Assembly: GCF_037038585.1 (NCBI RefSeq)
Contig: NC_092520.1
Span: 119,023,001-119,087,000, forward strand
Direction: 5' to 3'
Source of the DNA: Patagioenas fasciata
Taxonomy: Eukaryota; Chordata; Aves; Columbiformes; Columbidae
DNA length: 64,000 nucleotides
Below are positions 1 through 12,272 of this stretch, in pieces. Made by a program: the position numbers and the translations under genes. Every line of letters begins with the position of its first letter. Position 1 is the first letter of the stretch. Below the pieces are notes generated by a model. That model had not been told where the DNA came from. It made no database searches and worked only from the letters and a program-made list of their open reading frames with translations.

Positions 1-2792
1 TATATGTAAGTGAAACCATAGTCCATGCCAGAAAGGCCTTACGTCTGGAAGGCAACTACACCAGATCAGCTCACATACACATTAAAGAGGCACTTGCTAT
101 AACAACTCGACTTCAAACAACTGGCTGAATTATACTCGTTAATTATGAAGGTGATGTTTCTATTTAGATAAACACACTGACTGAATAACCCTGTATTATA
201 CCTTGAAACAAATCCATTAAAAGTCTAATTGAGGCATACGAAAAGAGGTTCCACTCTAAATAGTATTGTAAGACAAAGCAAACACAATGTTGATTTTCTG
301 GATAAAACTGGTTTGTGGTCAATATAGTATATTGTTTATTTAAAATTATTTCCTTTTAAAATAATTTTCTTTGAAGCTCCTGTCTCTGTTTTGCAGCTAT
401 TTACACACCAAAGGACTAAACAGCAAATAACAGAAAACAACCAGCAAATAATTAGAAAACATCAAAAATACAGCCAACTGCCATGAATGTAAACAAAGTG
501 CACTAGAAAAAGGCCCCAAACCCCAGAGTGTGACTGAAGCCAAACTTAGGTGCAAATAAAACAATACATGTCTTCCATAACGAGTAAGTGCACTTCGTCA
601 AGATGTCCATACATCTCTCTCAGCTGTGGCGGAGCACCAAAATACTTTCCACTGACGGGCTGCTGGGGACTGACTCATTGCACACCCAGTGTGTCTCAGA
701 GACCACAGAATACTATGGACGGGAATGGAAACCATGGAAATAGGCCCCGTAACTCCAAAAAATGTAACTTGTCTGTCTGGGGGTGTCTGGCAACCTGCTG
801 GCTGTCCTGCCAAGAGGCTGTGCTAGCAGCTCCCTGTGACAATGCTGGTCTCCTCCTACCAGTCCTGTGAGAAAGCCTACTTTCCTAATCACACCATCAT
901 GTTCAGTGTTTTCTGTTGCCACGTTTGTTGCCATTTGCACTTCATCTTTGCCCAAGTAGCTTTTTTCTGTCAACCCTGGTCATACCTCTCCCTGCTGCCG
1001 AAGTCTGTAGCCCAGGCAGCGGGTTGCTCTTAGCATCCTTCTCTTGCTGTGGGGACTCTGGACCCTCTAAAGGGATGTCAGCAATGACAGCTTCATGTCT
1101 TTGAGGGGATAGGTCCCTGATAGAACCCACGAAATCAGTGAAACAGAAGGTTATTCTTCTGCTGATGCTAAAAGAAAAGGATACTCTTTAAGTTTCACTG
1201 CAGGGAAGACTCTCCTGATTCTGCCTCACAATCCTCATTGCCATTCCTTCTTGCACAGGTGTCACCACGTTCCTTATTCCTCCACAAGAAGACAATATCA
1301 GGGAAGATTAATGACCATGCGTAATTAGTAGACAATGAAAGCATTGTTGCAAGATATTTGCTGTGCTGAGTGTTTGGAATTTCTGGTGAATTGAAAACTT
1401 CTCTCAATCTTATTCTGGCAGTAGGACAAAATTTGGTCCGGCATAAATCTGGCAGAAAGGTGGGGTACAGCAGGCTAGAACTAGCACGTATGTGATAGCA
1501 CCTTTGTAACCTTGGCTTTTCCCCGACCATATCAGACTGCTATAGCACACTTTGACAGCGCCTGGGGCTTAATACCACTAGAGGTCATGCAATGTACTTG
1601 TTATCTAAGCTGCTTTTGAAAAATGCTCTAATACTCCACATCTAGTAGGGGTATTTGTACTGACTGTGTTTGCAGACACTGCTTTGGCCTCTAGATCTCC
1701 CTGCTTTGTATATGCATGTAATAACCACGCCACAATAAATCACCCCATCTATTTTGTAACCCAAACTTGGAATTTATCTTGAATAACACAGGACATGAGA
1801 ATCTGAAAATAATATTAGCATGAAAAGCATTCTTTATAGAATGAAATATCCTATCTACTAAAATAAGAAATAAACAGGGAAAGACACTGAGGTGTAACAC
1901 CAGATCCTTCATTACAACAGCACAGGAAGGTGGCTTGTGTCTGATCTGACTACTGTGTCACTGATTCCACTAATGTATCTGCCTTGCACTTTCCATATCT
2001 TGGGGGTACAACTTGAGATAATATTGCTTGCATCTTGAAGCAGCTGATAATTTCTCTCTATCTTCTGATTTCAAGCCTTTTGGTGTCTTTCTCCTCTTTG
2101 CCTTTGGCCAGAAGCCTAGCAGTCAAACAAGTAACAAAAACCCCTATCTGCATCACCCACATCCAGCTCCATGTAGTATAGACATGATTTTAGGGAGCTG
2201 TCAGACTTCACCTCTTGTCACAACTTGGCCCAGACCCACTATCATAGTTTTTCTGGTAGATGCAGAGCTGGTGTAAGAGCGGTCAGCTCTTGGAGATGGC
2301 ATGTTTTCCCCTAGAGCTTGTCATTGGTGTTAGACAGAGTCCATCAGGAGCTAAAACTTCCCCAGTGGCACTGCCCTCACCAACATGACTTTGCTTATTC
2401 TTGGAAAAGAACAACCATCTCCCATCGCCTGATCTGACTCTGCACTTACATCTTACCCTTGCCTTTTGGCTAGGCAGCCTCCCTGACTCAGGGTTCTCCC
2501 AAGTTATAGGGAACTGGCTGCCTGCATAGCCTTTTGAAATACATGTCTCCAAACTTCCTGCACTATTTGGCAGGTGCTGTAAAATGAGATTGGTAACAGT
2601 CAGTCAGTTGTTAAGTTGCCACAATAACAAAAATTTACAATTAAAGTGTTCTTATCCTTTTGAGGTGCCATTCTCTTACACTTTTGTAGTCTGGGAAAGT
2701 CTGGTGATAAGTATTGTTACTAAAGTAGAGATAACATTTATAATCTCATAATTGGTAGTCTCATCTAATTTCATCATGTGTTGATAATCTCA
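1..2792. other. 5' flanking DNA, no gene recognised
   Basis: This is AT-rich non-coding DNA upstream of the SLC9A7 promoter. The open frames here are short, overlap on both strands, and resemble no family I know. In mammals the gene 5' of SLC9A7 is RP2. I looked for RP2-like peptides in these frames and saw none. Confidence 0.55.
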
Positions 2793-3100
2793 TCAATATA
2801 TATAAATACCTGAAGGGAGGGTCTAAAGAGGATGGAGCCAGGCTTTTTTCAGTGGTGCCCAGTAGCAGGATCAGAGGTAATGGGCATAAATGGGAACACA
2901 GGAGGTTCCCTCTGAACACCAGGAAACACTTTTTCACTGTGAGGGTGACTGAGCGCTGGCACAGGTTGACCAGGGAGGTGGTGGAGTCTCCTCAGAGATG
3001 TTTAAAAGCAGCTGGGCAGCTCTGAGTAGCCTTGCTTGAGCAAGGGGGTTGGACCAGATGAGCTCCAGAGGTACCTTCCAGCTTCAACCATCCTGTGATT
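2793..3100 (+). mobile_element. CR1 LINE 3' fragment
   Basis: This has the hallmark avian CR1 tail: the stretch around 'cagtggtgcccagtagcagg', then 'acaccaggaaacactttttc', then the terminal 'ggttggaccagatgagctcc' block ending near 'catcctgtgatt'. It is 5' truncated, as is usual for CR1, and diverged. The end coordinates are approximate. Confidence 0.88.
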
Positions 3101-6089
3101 ACTGTCCAGCTGACCTTCACTCATTCTCTTAGTGGGCTATTTATTATCTATATTGGAGACTGGTCAGATTATACAAATTGACTGTAATAGTATATTGTTA
3201 AGAATTCATCCTCTTCAGCCTATGGAAATATGACAGGCAAATTACATCTCCTTACCAGACTACAAGGCTTCTTCCAAAACTGCAGAATGCAGTGTCCAGC
3301 ACGATGGGAGCCATTTATCACTCAAGACCACTTCTCTGTGGATGTTTTAGGATCTAATATTTTTAGGAGAGCTTGTTTTCATGTAGAAGAAACTTAAAGC
3401 TTCCCGATTTGTTCCATAACAAGAGGAAAAATAAGTTCATTCAGACATAGCTTCTTAAGATAGATATAATCATTTTCTTTCATGTGTCTAGCCATGGCTT
3501 TGGATGGCCTAATTCAGATGAAGCCAAGATACTTAGCATAATTTTACTTACAAATATTTGCTTTCTAGCCTATGCAATGCCTTCAGGCATAGCATATTGA
3601 GTGTAATCAAGATTTAATCAAATATAATTTTGACTTTCTGTTTCTCTATCAAGAACAGAACAGTGGGCTTTTCTGGGAGAGCTTTGTCCGAAGATTTGGT
3701 ATAATTATACAAACATAGAATATAAATGGTTTATAATAAATTTGAATGCTGTAACACTGTATCTACATTTTTCCCACTCTTTCCTCCTTTGTGTTTTAGA
3801 ACTGTGTTCAAGGAAACCTTCCATACGTATTATTTCTGGTAGTGGCCAACTGACAGCTGATGGTGACAGAGCATCTATGTACATGCTTGCAGTTTCAAAT
3901 GATGTTTGCACAACTTCTCATAGTACTAGACAAGATTAATTTTGTGCAGGAGGTCAAATTGTAATTTGCGTGCCTCAAAAGAGGCTCACTTGCTCTTTTC
4001 TAGAACTTTTTCAGGTGTTTCTGGCACAAGTTGAGCCATGTAACCAGGATATTCACTTGTTCAAATATTTATGGGGAATGCAGTGGGGAGTGATGAGTGA
4101 TGAGAACCACATAGCTGCTTCTTTGAGCAATTGTAACATAGAAAGTCATAACCATTATTTGTACCTGCAAAGGTGTATGGGAATATAGTGAAAGAATGGC
4201 GAGGAGGTTGGTTAAATGTAAATACGCTCAAGTGACTTGCAGCTGTCTGTAGAAAAAGCACATACGTCGCACTAATTGTTTTACTGACCTTGTGTGCTTG
4301 ATGAGTAGAACCTCTGTGTTAGATAACATAGGCTTGTGAGAAACTCTAGAACACCTTATCACTATGAGATTCCTGCTTTGTTGTGAGAAAGAGCAGGGAG
4401 CTTAGGTGCTGCTTCAGATATCCCCCAGTAGAGACGTAACTAAAATACAACCTGCTCTTTGCAAATGTATTTGTGGCCTCTGGCTCTTCTTGCAATGTTC
4501 CTGCGCTTGGGCACACAAAAGGGTAATGAACTGCGTTCTTCTGAGGAATAAGAGAAAATGTGCTTTGTCACTAAAAGAATGACACTTCCTGATATCACAT
4601 ACAGCTAGAAGGGGAAAACAATCTGTTTGGCTATGAGGGAGATGGCAGAGCACTCTTCTGTAGATAAAATTTCTAGTCATGCCCCTCTCAGACACTTTGA
4701 AAGTTCGCCGTGACATAAAAGCTGCACAGTGAATGACTTTTGCACCTTGCAAATAGCACAGAACAGCTTTTACTCCAGCTAGGCTTTTGTCTGCTGGAAA
4801 GACTAATGTTGATTTCTGGTTTTGCACTGATGAAAAATGGCAGTTCTGACATTTTCTCAGATATACGACACCTCTGCAAAACCGGTGCTAACACAGAAAT
4901 GTCACAATTGTTAGTGCTTCCAACAAAGCAGAGATTTGGTTTTTGGTAAAAACATGACATATTCTTCACAATTTGATTGCAGAATACTTAAATGTCTTTA
5001 AACTCACATCTGCAGTAGGGCATGTTTTATGGCATCCCGAGGTGTGGGGATATCTTACACAGACATAGAAGGGTAGCCCACAGGGCAATCCCACTCCAGA
5101 AACCAGCTACAGGTTCAAAATGAGTTGCCATATTAAAGCACAGTGGCAAGGAGGTTTTGGCTTAAAGGGGATGAAAGGAGAAAGAAAGAAAAGGAGGCAG
5201 CAAGAAAAGTGGCTGGCATGCCAGCTGCTCTGCAAGGTTGAGCTGCCTGCTACTGCATTCTGGATTAATGTGCTAGAAAATTTGAGTGTGCAAGGGCAGT
5301 TGCATAAACACGCCACATATTACGATAAGGATTTGTTTGATTTTCCAGTTTGTTATAAGCACAATAAACTGCGAGGCCTTCATCAGAACCAGTCCCACAA
5401 CGTCACGTTAGATCTGTGAAAATTCTCAAAACTACTGCTGTCGTCAGCACAAAGGGCTGGCCTCAACAGACTTGTGTAGTACAGAAAATGAGAGTGTGAG
5501 CTCTTCAGTGTTAGTGACAAGGAGTGGACAACGTTGCCACCAATAGGTCAGAGATAGAGCAGGGCCTGAAAATAGGACCTCACATTTGCCTCACATGACA
5601 TTATTCAGCTCTGGGAATAAGAATAAACCTAAAGTATGTGTTAGTTCATGTGATAACAATGACTTTCATAACAAAAGAAATTGTAAAAATGATGAGTGAA
5701 CTATTTCATGGTGCTTCTGGCAGAATGAACTTTTTAGTAAGAGAAGACTGGCAGGCAAAAGCAATGGGCTGGGCTGATTCATATCTCTATAGTGTTTTGG
5801 TCAGGCTCATGTGAATCAATCCAGTGAGTCAATCATTAACTACATGCAAATGCACATATTTATGGGCATTTAAAACCAAAATCCTCCTGCATCCCTCCAG
5901 GTATGGCTAAACTCTGTTGAATGGCTAGATTTGGTCCTCTGCTGTATTTCAGTGCCATCTCATGGCTTTAGTTTTAAACCTTCCGTATCTGTGCTGTGAT
6001 ACCACTTGGCCATTGTTCTCCACCTCTCTAAGCACACATCATTGTTTCTGCCTCAAGTGTGGCCTCTCAAACAACAAGCAGATCTAAAA
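3101..6089. other. 5' flanking DNA, nothing recognised
   Basis: Unique-looking AT-rich sequence. Open frames such as those at 4,414-4,827 (-) and 5,120-5,419 (+) show no known domain, no codon pattern standing out from the background and no splice context. I treat them as chance. Confidence 0.5.
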
Positions 6090-6160
6090 CTAGGGTTGGA
6101 CTAGACGACCTTCAAAGGTCCCTTCCAACCCAAACTATTCTATGATTCTATGATTCTATT
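6090..6160 (+). mobile_element. short CR1 LINE 3' end
   Basis: Only the last ~70 bp of a CR1 are present: 'gggttggactagacgacctt', then 'cccttccaaccc', then the diagnostic tandem 8-bp terminal repeat (attctatg repeated, about 6,137-6,159). The low divergence of the terminal repeats suggests a fairly young, severely 5'-truncated insertion. Confidence 0.92.
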
Positions 6161-7136
6161 GCAAGACCTCTGCCTGGGACCAGATAATAATAATAAATGC
6201 GAAGAAACCAAGAATAGAGCAAAATGATACTTTTGGTAAATAGACAGGCTGACTTCTGCGACATATGTGGTGGCCTCCAGACAGAGGGAGCATCCAGGTT
6301 CCACCTATAGAAGACACGAGGAAGGTTTAGTGCAGAACAGCATAGGAAGGCAGGTGGAGACCTGCCAGAAAAAGGTTGGAGCACAAACTGTAACCACAGG
6401 GTTATTAACGTGACGAAGCTACAGCTTGAGGTGAAATTACTGGTGTTCCTAATGACTGAAACACCACAGAAATATGCCAGCTATACCCCTGTAATGAACT
6501 GAGCTGCGCGAACACAGCTCTATTAAAAGGATGCAGCCTGGTTTACAGCTGACAAGCTCAACTTGATACCTTTTTTCTTATTTGATATCATACTCTCCAG
6601 ACAATCCTGTGTAAATCAGTTACATTATTCATTCACCATGATACCAATCCATGACTGTAAAGAGACAGCAAACTTTGTCCTGCATGAACCAGATATACTG
6701 TGCATATCAAATTCCCAGGCAACAACATAGTAGACAGAACACTGAGTTGAGGAGAACTTAATTACATCACTATTAAACTTAGATGCCTAAAACAGACAGA
6801 ACCAATCATACTCCCATCACCCATTTGTGTATGGGTTTAGTTACACGCACATAGTCCAGAGTAAGGATGAGTTGTGCCCAATTTTGTGTGAAACAGTGGT
6901 GAACATATTTTTTTAAAATTCAATAAAAGTATTATGGGACAGTGCCTACTGGCATGCTGATTTCAGTGGAGGAGTTCTTAGAATAAGGTGATACCTGTGC
7001 AGAGGCTACAAAAGCAATGTAGCAGTAAAAACACTCATAAATGCAAATGTGAAAGTTTAAAGCTTGTGCTGATGGTAACACTGACACACCAAACTATGGA
7101 TGAATGTTTTGCTCCACAAACAACATAGCCAAAAAA

Positions 7137-7168
7137 CCCCAACCAACCAACCAACCAAACAAACAAAA
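7137..7168. repeat. (CCAA)n / (CAAA)n simple repeat
   Basis: Four CCAA-type units run into CAAA units directly in the sequence. This is a microsatellite with no gene association seen. Confidence 0.9.
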
Positions 7169-8441
7169 AGCTAAATCTGGGCTACTATGCTCAACTTTAA
7201 AAAAATGCCTGGAAAGTGCCTGGATATTTCTCACTGTTGCCTGGAGAGCATGAGGTGTAGTGCACAGTGACCTGCACAAATGTTGAAGGATAAAACACAA
7301 GTTACTGGTGGAAGATTTTACAGAAAGTATAATAACTTAAGACCCTGACTGCAACTCAGCTGAGAGGTAGATGAAATTACAATATACATGTAAATTGTCT
7401 TCTTAAAAAGAGACAGCACATACTTAGCAACAGACTTCACCCAGCACTATGCAGCACATGATAGAAAAACCCCAGAGTCAATTGTTGCAGGTCAGCTTTT
7501 TATTTTACAACTTCATCAGCATTACACATACTTAGCTCTGTGTGGCATACCTGTAGTCTGCTGTGAGGCCTGTAGGTTGTTCTATCCTAAAGATACACAT
7601 TGTATTGTATGTAGGTTGTATACACTAAAGATATACAATAAAGATTTAGTGGTATAATGCTCTCATTTTACCAGAAATGTTAATTTTGAATGTGAGATTT
7701 AACATAAGGCAGGCTGGAGGCAGTAATTTTTAATGGTTCGTTTAGGTTCAGGAGCAAGGTCTTCAGGGCAAATTAATGCTTTTCATCTCTAAAAGGTTTA
7801 CAAATGACAGCACTGTAAGTGTAAACTTTCAGCCCTGCACAACCAAATATTTAAAGGTAATTGTACATAATTATACTGTGTTTTGAAGGTTGTTGAGGAG
7901 TTTGCATAAATACCATCATTAAAAGGACTACATATAAATAAAAATGTAGATTTTCATAGCTGTCATCTTAAAATATTTCCAAAAAGGACCCTCCTAAACA
8001 AAAGTATATGTGATAAGAGACAATTCCAGATTCACTAGCAGGAGGAAAGTTTGGAAGAGAGACTCTTAACTGGAACACCCCAAGAAATGCCCACAGAAGC
8101 GTCCAGGCAGCAGTGCTAAGGACAGCACTATCTGACACGTAACTAAACAAACGTGACCAAAGGTATTCTGCTTTCTTTTTATGCAGAATAATGGTTAGAA
8201 TACATCTGTTAGAAGTTGTGATTGAAAATAACCATGCTGGGGGAAATGTTAAAGGAGCAGAAATGTCAGCGCTGCCTACACTGTCACTGGAAACTGGGAG
8301 GGAACTCCTCTGGTTGCCAAAGGCAAAGCACAATCCTGCTGAAGCTGATAAAAACAACCAACCAACCCCTACAAACTCGAGCTTTACAGTGTTCCATATT
8401 TCTTTAAAACCAAACATTTTAATTTACTCGGAATCCTCCCT

Positions 8442-8464
8442 CCCCCCCCTTTTTTTTTTTTTTT
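8442..8464. repeat. C8-T15 homopolymer junction
   Basis: Eight cytosines are followed directly by fifteen thymines. The junction lies about 1.2 kb upstream of the SLC9A7 start codon. Its length is likely to vary between individuals and to be prone to sequencing error. Confidence 0.9.
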
Positions 8465-8727
8465 AGGTTTGTGATTCATTGAAGAAAAAAGCTCAAGGAG
8501 AAAGTTCTGATTTTGGCTCGTTTGCGAAAAGAGACTTTTCTTTCTCTCCCTCAACTCGAGATGATTTTAAAACGAATAAATCCCAAATGAAAAATACTGA
8601 CTAGCTCTATTAATTTCCTGTAATTGTCTTGCTTTCTAGAGGCAAATCTCCAGTAGGATGTATTTGGCTGGAAACCCCCAAGGTGACAATTTAGGTCTGG
8701 TAAGTTTTCCTGTATCTGGAAAGAAGG

Positions 8728-8750
8728 AAAAAAAAAAAAAAAAAAAAAAA
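8728..8750. repeat. poly-A run (23 A)
   Basis: A run of 23 adenines is preceded by 'tctggaaagaagg' and followed by 'gagggggaga'. It sits just upstream of the GC-rich promoter region. It could be the tail of an old retrocopy, but no recognisable body precedes it. Confidence 0.9.
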
Positions 8751-9099
8751 GAGGGGGAGAAACCCAAGCAAGAAAACGCTCGAGTGACTATATTCGCACT
8801 CTTTCGGGAGAATTTGTGCACATTCGTAGAGACCCAGACCGACCAGCGCCTGCGCCTATTCCCTTGCAGGTCCCACGGAGACCACCGGGACTCCCGACCC
8901 CGCTCGGTCCCGAGAGAGGGCAGAGAGGGCTTCGGGGTGATTTTCAACACCGCACCCGTGTGGCAGCTGCTCGTCGCCTTGCTGTGCGACACGGGGACAG
9001 CGGGACCGGGACCGACCCCACAGCGCTGCCCGCGCCGCCGAGGTGGTACCTGGGACTCCCGAGGCAAAACCGGCCCCGCGGCGGGGTCGTTCTGACCTG

Positions 9100-9364
9100 T
9101 AGAATCACAGAATGGTTTGGATTAGGAGGGACCTTCAAAGGCCATCTAGTCCAACCGTCTGCAACGAGCAGGGACATTTTGAACCAAATCAGGTTGCTCA
9201 GAGCCCTGTCCAGCCTGGCCTGGAATATTTCCAGGGATGGGGCATCTCACACGTCTCTGGGCAACCTGGGCCAGTGTTTCACCACCCTCATTGTAAAAAA
9301 TTTCTTCCTCATATGTAGCCTGAATCTCCCTTCTTTTAGTTTAAAACCATTACCCCTTGTCCAG
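9100..9364 (-). mobile_element. CR1 LINE tail inserted in the CpG island
   Basis: The minus-strand 3' end starts at 9,100 ('agaatcacagaatggtttgg'). It continues through the typical 'agccctgtccagcctggcc' and 'gcaacctgggccagtgtttc' blocks and is truncated near 'cattaccccttgtcc'. CpG-rich single-copy sequence flanks both sides, so the element landed inside the promoter island about 290 bp upstream of the SLC9A7 start codon. Confidence 0.93.
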
Positions 9365-9653
9365 TACCCCATACCCGGTGCCTCCCGCCGCTTCACCTCC
9401 GCCGGGCACGGAGGACACCGCGTCCTCACGGCGGGCGAGCCTGCGCTCCCCGGCCGAGACTGCCGCTGCCAGGGCTGCGCCTTTAAGGGGCCGGGGGAGG
9501 CGGCGGCGGGCGGGCTCTTGTGTGCCGGGGCTGCTCCCTCCCGCCGTCTGTCTGTTCCTCCCTCTCCCCCGCCGCTCGGGCGGTGGGCAGTGCCCGCGGG
9601 CTGCCTCCGCGGGTGTGGGACGGGGAGCCGTGGCAGCCCGCCTGCTCGCAGCC

Positions 9654-9909
9654 ATGGCTCTGCCCGTGCTGCTGCTTCTCCTGCTAGTAGCCGACGGGCT
9701 GCGGGCGGCGGAGCGGAGCGGCGGCGGCAGCAGCAGCAGCGCCATGGAGGAGCTCGCCACCGAGAAGGAGGCGGAGGAGAGCCATCGGCAGGACAGCGTG
9801 AGCCTCCTCACCTTCATCCTGCTCCTCACCCTCACCATCCTCACAATCTGGCTCTTCAAGCACCGCCGCGTCCGTTTCCTCCACGAAACCGGCCTGGCCA
9901 TGATCTACG
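9654..9909 (+). CDS. SLC9A7: SLC9A7 exon 1 (start codon; residues 1-85 plus one base)
   Basis: The start is the ATG at 9,654, in a near-ideal Kozak context (gcagccATGg). An in-frame ATG also exists at 9,357, but it lies at the CR1/CpG junction, probably upstream of transcription, so I rejected it. Residues 1-19 form a leucine-rich leader ([19 protein letters not shown]), followed by a Gly/Ser linker of about 10 residues. The family-conserved acidic stretch [17 protein letters not shown] starts at residue 31, then the first membrane helix (about 51-68), then [18 protein letters not shown]. The N-terminus before residue 31 is shorter than I remember for human NHE7. The exon ends with a single G (phase 1) before the canonical donor gtgagt at 9,910. 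Confidence 0.96.
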
Positions 9910-12255
9910 GTGAGTCCCGCCGCGGCACCGCGCCTCAGCTCCGCTTCCCCCACGCCGCTTCTCCGGGGGACGGCGGCTCTCTGAGGGCTGGTGTCACCCC
10001 TGGCAGGTGCCGAGGGGGGCGGCCCGGAGGTGGCGGCGGGTCCTGCTGCTCGGCCGCGCCCCCGCCGCCCGAGGCGAGATGAGGCGCTGCGGCCCCGCGC
10101 CCCCCTCCTTCCCTCCCGGCGGGCGGGCGTGCAGGGGTAGGCCGCACCCTGTTGGGGGGAGAGGGAGCACCGGCGCGGCACAGCCCGTCCGTGGGGGTGC
10201 TCCTGGATCCCCGCCCCTCGCCGGCGCTCTTCCTCGGGTACCCGGAGAGCGGGGCGGGGGTGCGGCCCGCTGCGGTGTCCTGCCCAGAGGTGCTCTCTGC
10301 CACTGGTCCCTGGCGTTGGGGTGGCCGTGCTGGCTCGGGGACTCTCCCCCAGCTTGCCGGGGGTACCGCTGGCGCTCTGAAGCGCTGAGCAGTGCAGTGC
10401 ATCGCGGTGCTGATTCCCGAATACCTCCCCCTCAACCCCGTGCTGTGGCCCACACTGTGCGAAAAGGAGCGCGTTTAAACTTTGATGCTCTGGGGTTTGC
10501 TCACCGACTGGTGACATGCTGCTGTCACGGGTGGCCCGAGTTTTCTTGTTACCCACTGACTGCGGTGACCCTGGCCACGACAGATGATGCCTGCTGCTCC
10601 TCCTGAGCCCACCTGGTGGGAGAAAAACTGTAGTGGGTTGAGTTGGTCCTCTCCAGACCCCTTCTCCCCCGCTGGGTGTGAGTAAAGGGAAAGTAAACCC
10701 CTCAGCAGAACCTGTTTTCTCCCTTGCATTTGTGGGGCAGATATGATTAGGAGGAGCTGGGCTCTTTCCTGGTACTAATAATGGCTGGCACAGAGGTCTG
10801 CAGGTGAACCTGAATCTGTAGCGTGGAGTACTTGCTGCTCTGCAAACTTGGGCAATTGTATTTCCTGTGCATTTTGCTACGCAGAGCTTAAACTGTTCCG
10901 ATGAGGAGCAGCCATCCGTTTAAAAAAATGATTTGTCTGATGATGATTGGCTACTGATGTAGCACCAGGGGCACTTCTTCTCCTTGGTGAGCTGAATCAG
11001 TTCCTGCTGAATAGTGAGAAACACCTGCCTGATGTTGGTTGAGGTGAGCATGTTGAGGGTAACCACAGATGAGAGATTCAGCACTCAAGGGGAGGGGGAA
11101 AGTGAACCGTTTCCTCCCCTATGAGTACTACTGCTCTTGAGAGCTACGTGATTGCTTGCAAAGCAGTGGAATTTTCCTCTGCTGATGCTTCTCTTAAACC
11201 ATCCCAATTTGCTCTTAGTCACTGATCTCTCTGCTGCACTGCTGTCTGTTTCACGTATGCTTGTTGCTGAAAACTGATAAATTAATGATTTGGCATATAA
11301 GTTAGCTGTGCACTAGCGTAATAATGCTTAGTAGCTGAATAGTGCTCAGGATATAGTCGATAAGCTCCATGTGCTAATTGGAAGAGACAGAGAAAGGTTG
11401 TATTGTAGATGTTGTTTAGATATTACCCTGCTATTGTCACCTTCAGCAAGTTCCTTTTTATGTTTTAAGATCATTTCAGTGATTTAGGTTTTTTATTTTA
11501 TGGTGGAAATCTGGAGTATGTGAGAAGGGTAATGTATGCAATACAAGTACCAGGGCAGCAAGGCCATTTGGGTATGCATTTTGATGAGCTGTGTGGGAAA
11601 TAAGAAATTGTTCAACTGGAGAACTTCTGCTTCTCATTAAACTCAAGTTAATTTGCTGTAACATCTAGCTCCTGATCCGTGAAATGGATGCTAGATTCCC
11701 AATTTGATGTTCGAGTGCTGGTATTCTGTGTTGGGAAAGGCACTGTGCTGTAGCCCTTTCTGCACCACAGGCAGCACTGCTGACAGAACAGTTGGCTCAA
11801 ACCATTGCATGTTTTTGTTGTGCTGTTGTTTAAATAATTTCATTTTCATAGATCCTTCCTCAATATATGCACCTTCTAGATAAACTCCTTTAGTATCCCA
11901 AAACACATGCTCTTCTTCCTCCCAAGCAAACTGACTATTGCCATGTTGTGCCAATCATCCAAGAAAACACGTTTAGTGACTTCAGTTCCTTTTTGACACT
12001 GTAGCCTTCATGCCAACAAGACTTTGCTGAGGCCCATCTTCACTTAAACATTTTTCAGACTTCCTTGGAAACAAATAAAAAAACACAGCAAGCATCCTAG
12101 TTACTGTCTGTTATACTTCTGATAACCAGTCTTTATTCTTCAAATAGGAGTTTATCCTCTTCCTTCTTTATCACTTAAAGGATAGTGGTTAAACTGAGAG
12201 ATGGGTCTCTATTTTGCTGAAAACTTGATATCTCAGAGATGCACATTGCTTCCTG

Positions 12256-12272
12256 CCCCCCCCCCCCCCCCC
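12256..12272. repeat. poly-C run (17 C)
   Basis: Seventeen consecutive cytosines after 'gcttcctg'. The minus strand is therefore a G17 run that could form a G-quadruplex or i-motif. The exact length should be treated as uncertain because such runs are hard to sequence. Confidence 0.9.

Larger units (their letters stand above)
6161..8799. other. 5' flanking DNA with simple repeats, no gene
   Basis: No gene seen. The region holds a short (CCAA)n/(CAAA)n tract, a C8-T15 run at 8,442-8,464 and a poly-A run at 8,728-8,750. The open frame at 7,968-8,417 (-) has no recognisable similarity. Confidence 0.5.
8800..10450 (+). promoter_or_regulatory. SLC9A7: CpG-island promoter region of SLC9A7
   Basis: GC content and CpG density rise sharply at about 8,790, drop across the CR1 insertion (9,100-9,364), and stay very high from about 9,370 to 10,400. 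The island spans exon 1 and the start of intron 1. It contains GC boxes (gggcggg-type runs near 9,505-9,512) and a 'cctttaaggggccggggg' element near 9,480 that could be a weak TATA-like or Sp1 site. I place the transcription start roughly at 9,480-9,560 by inference, giving a short 5' UTR before the start codon at 9,654. The long open frames on both strands here (for example 9,684-10,556 on the minus strand) result from GC richness and are not genes. Confidence 0.8.

Noticed and set aside
1..8799. Possible RP2 or other neighbouring-gene exons upstream
   Set aside because: I scanned the conceptual peptides for RP2 landmarks and other familiar domains and found none.
9357..9653. In-frame upstream ATG extending NHE7 by 99 codons
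   Set aside because: It begins at the edge of the CR1 insertion and runs through sequence that looks like promoter and 5' UTR. The ATG at 9,654 has a far better context and starts a proper leader.
8816..9913. 365-codon open frame on the + strand
   Set aside because: It crosses CpG-island sequence and a CR1 insertion in a frame different from the real exon 1. Its proline/arginine-rich composition is typical of GC-rich chance frames.
9684..10556. 290-codon open frame on the minus strand
   Set aside because: It is antisense to exon 1 and the CpG island. The low stop-codon frequency follows from GC content, and there is no domain or splice context.
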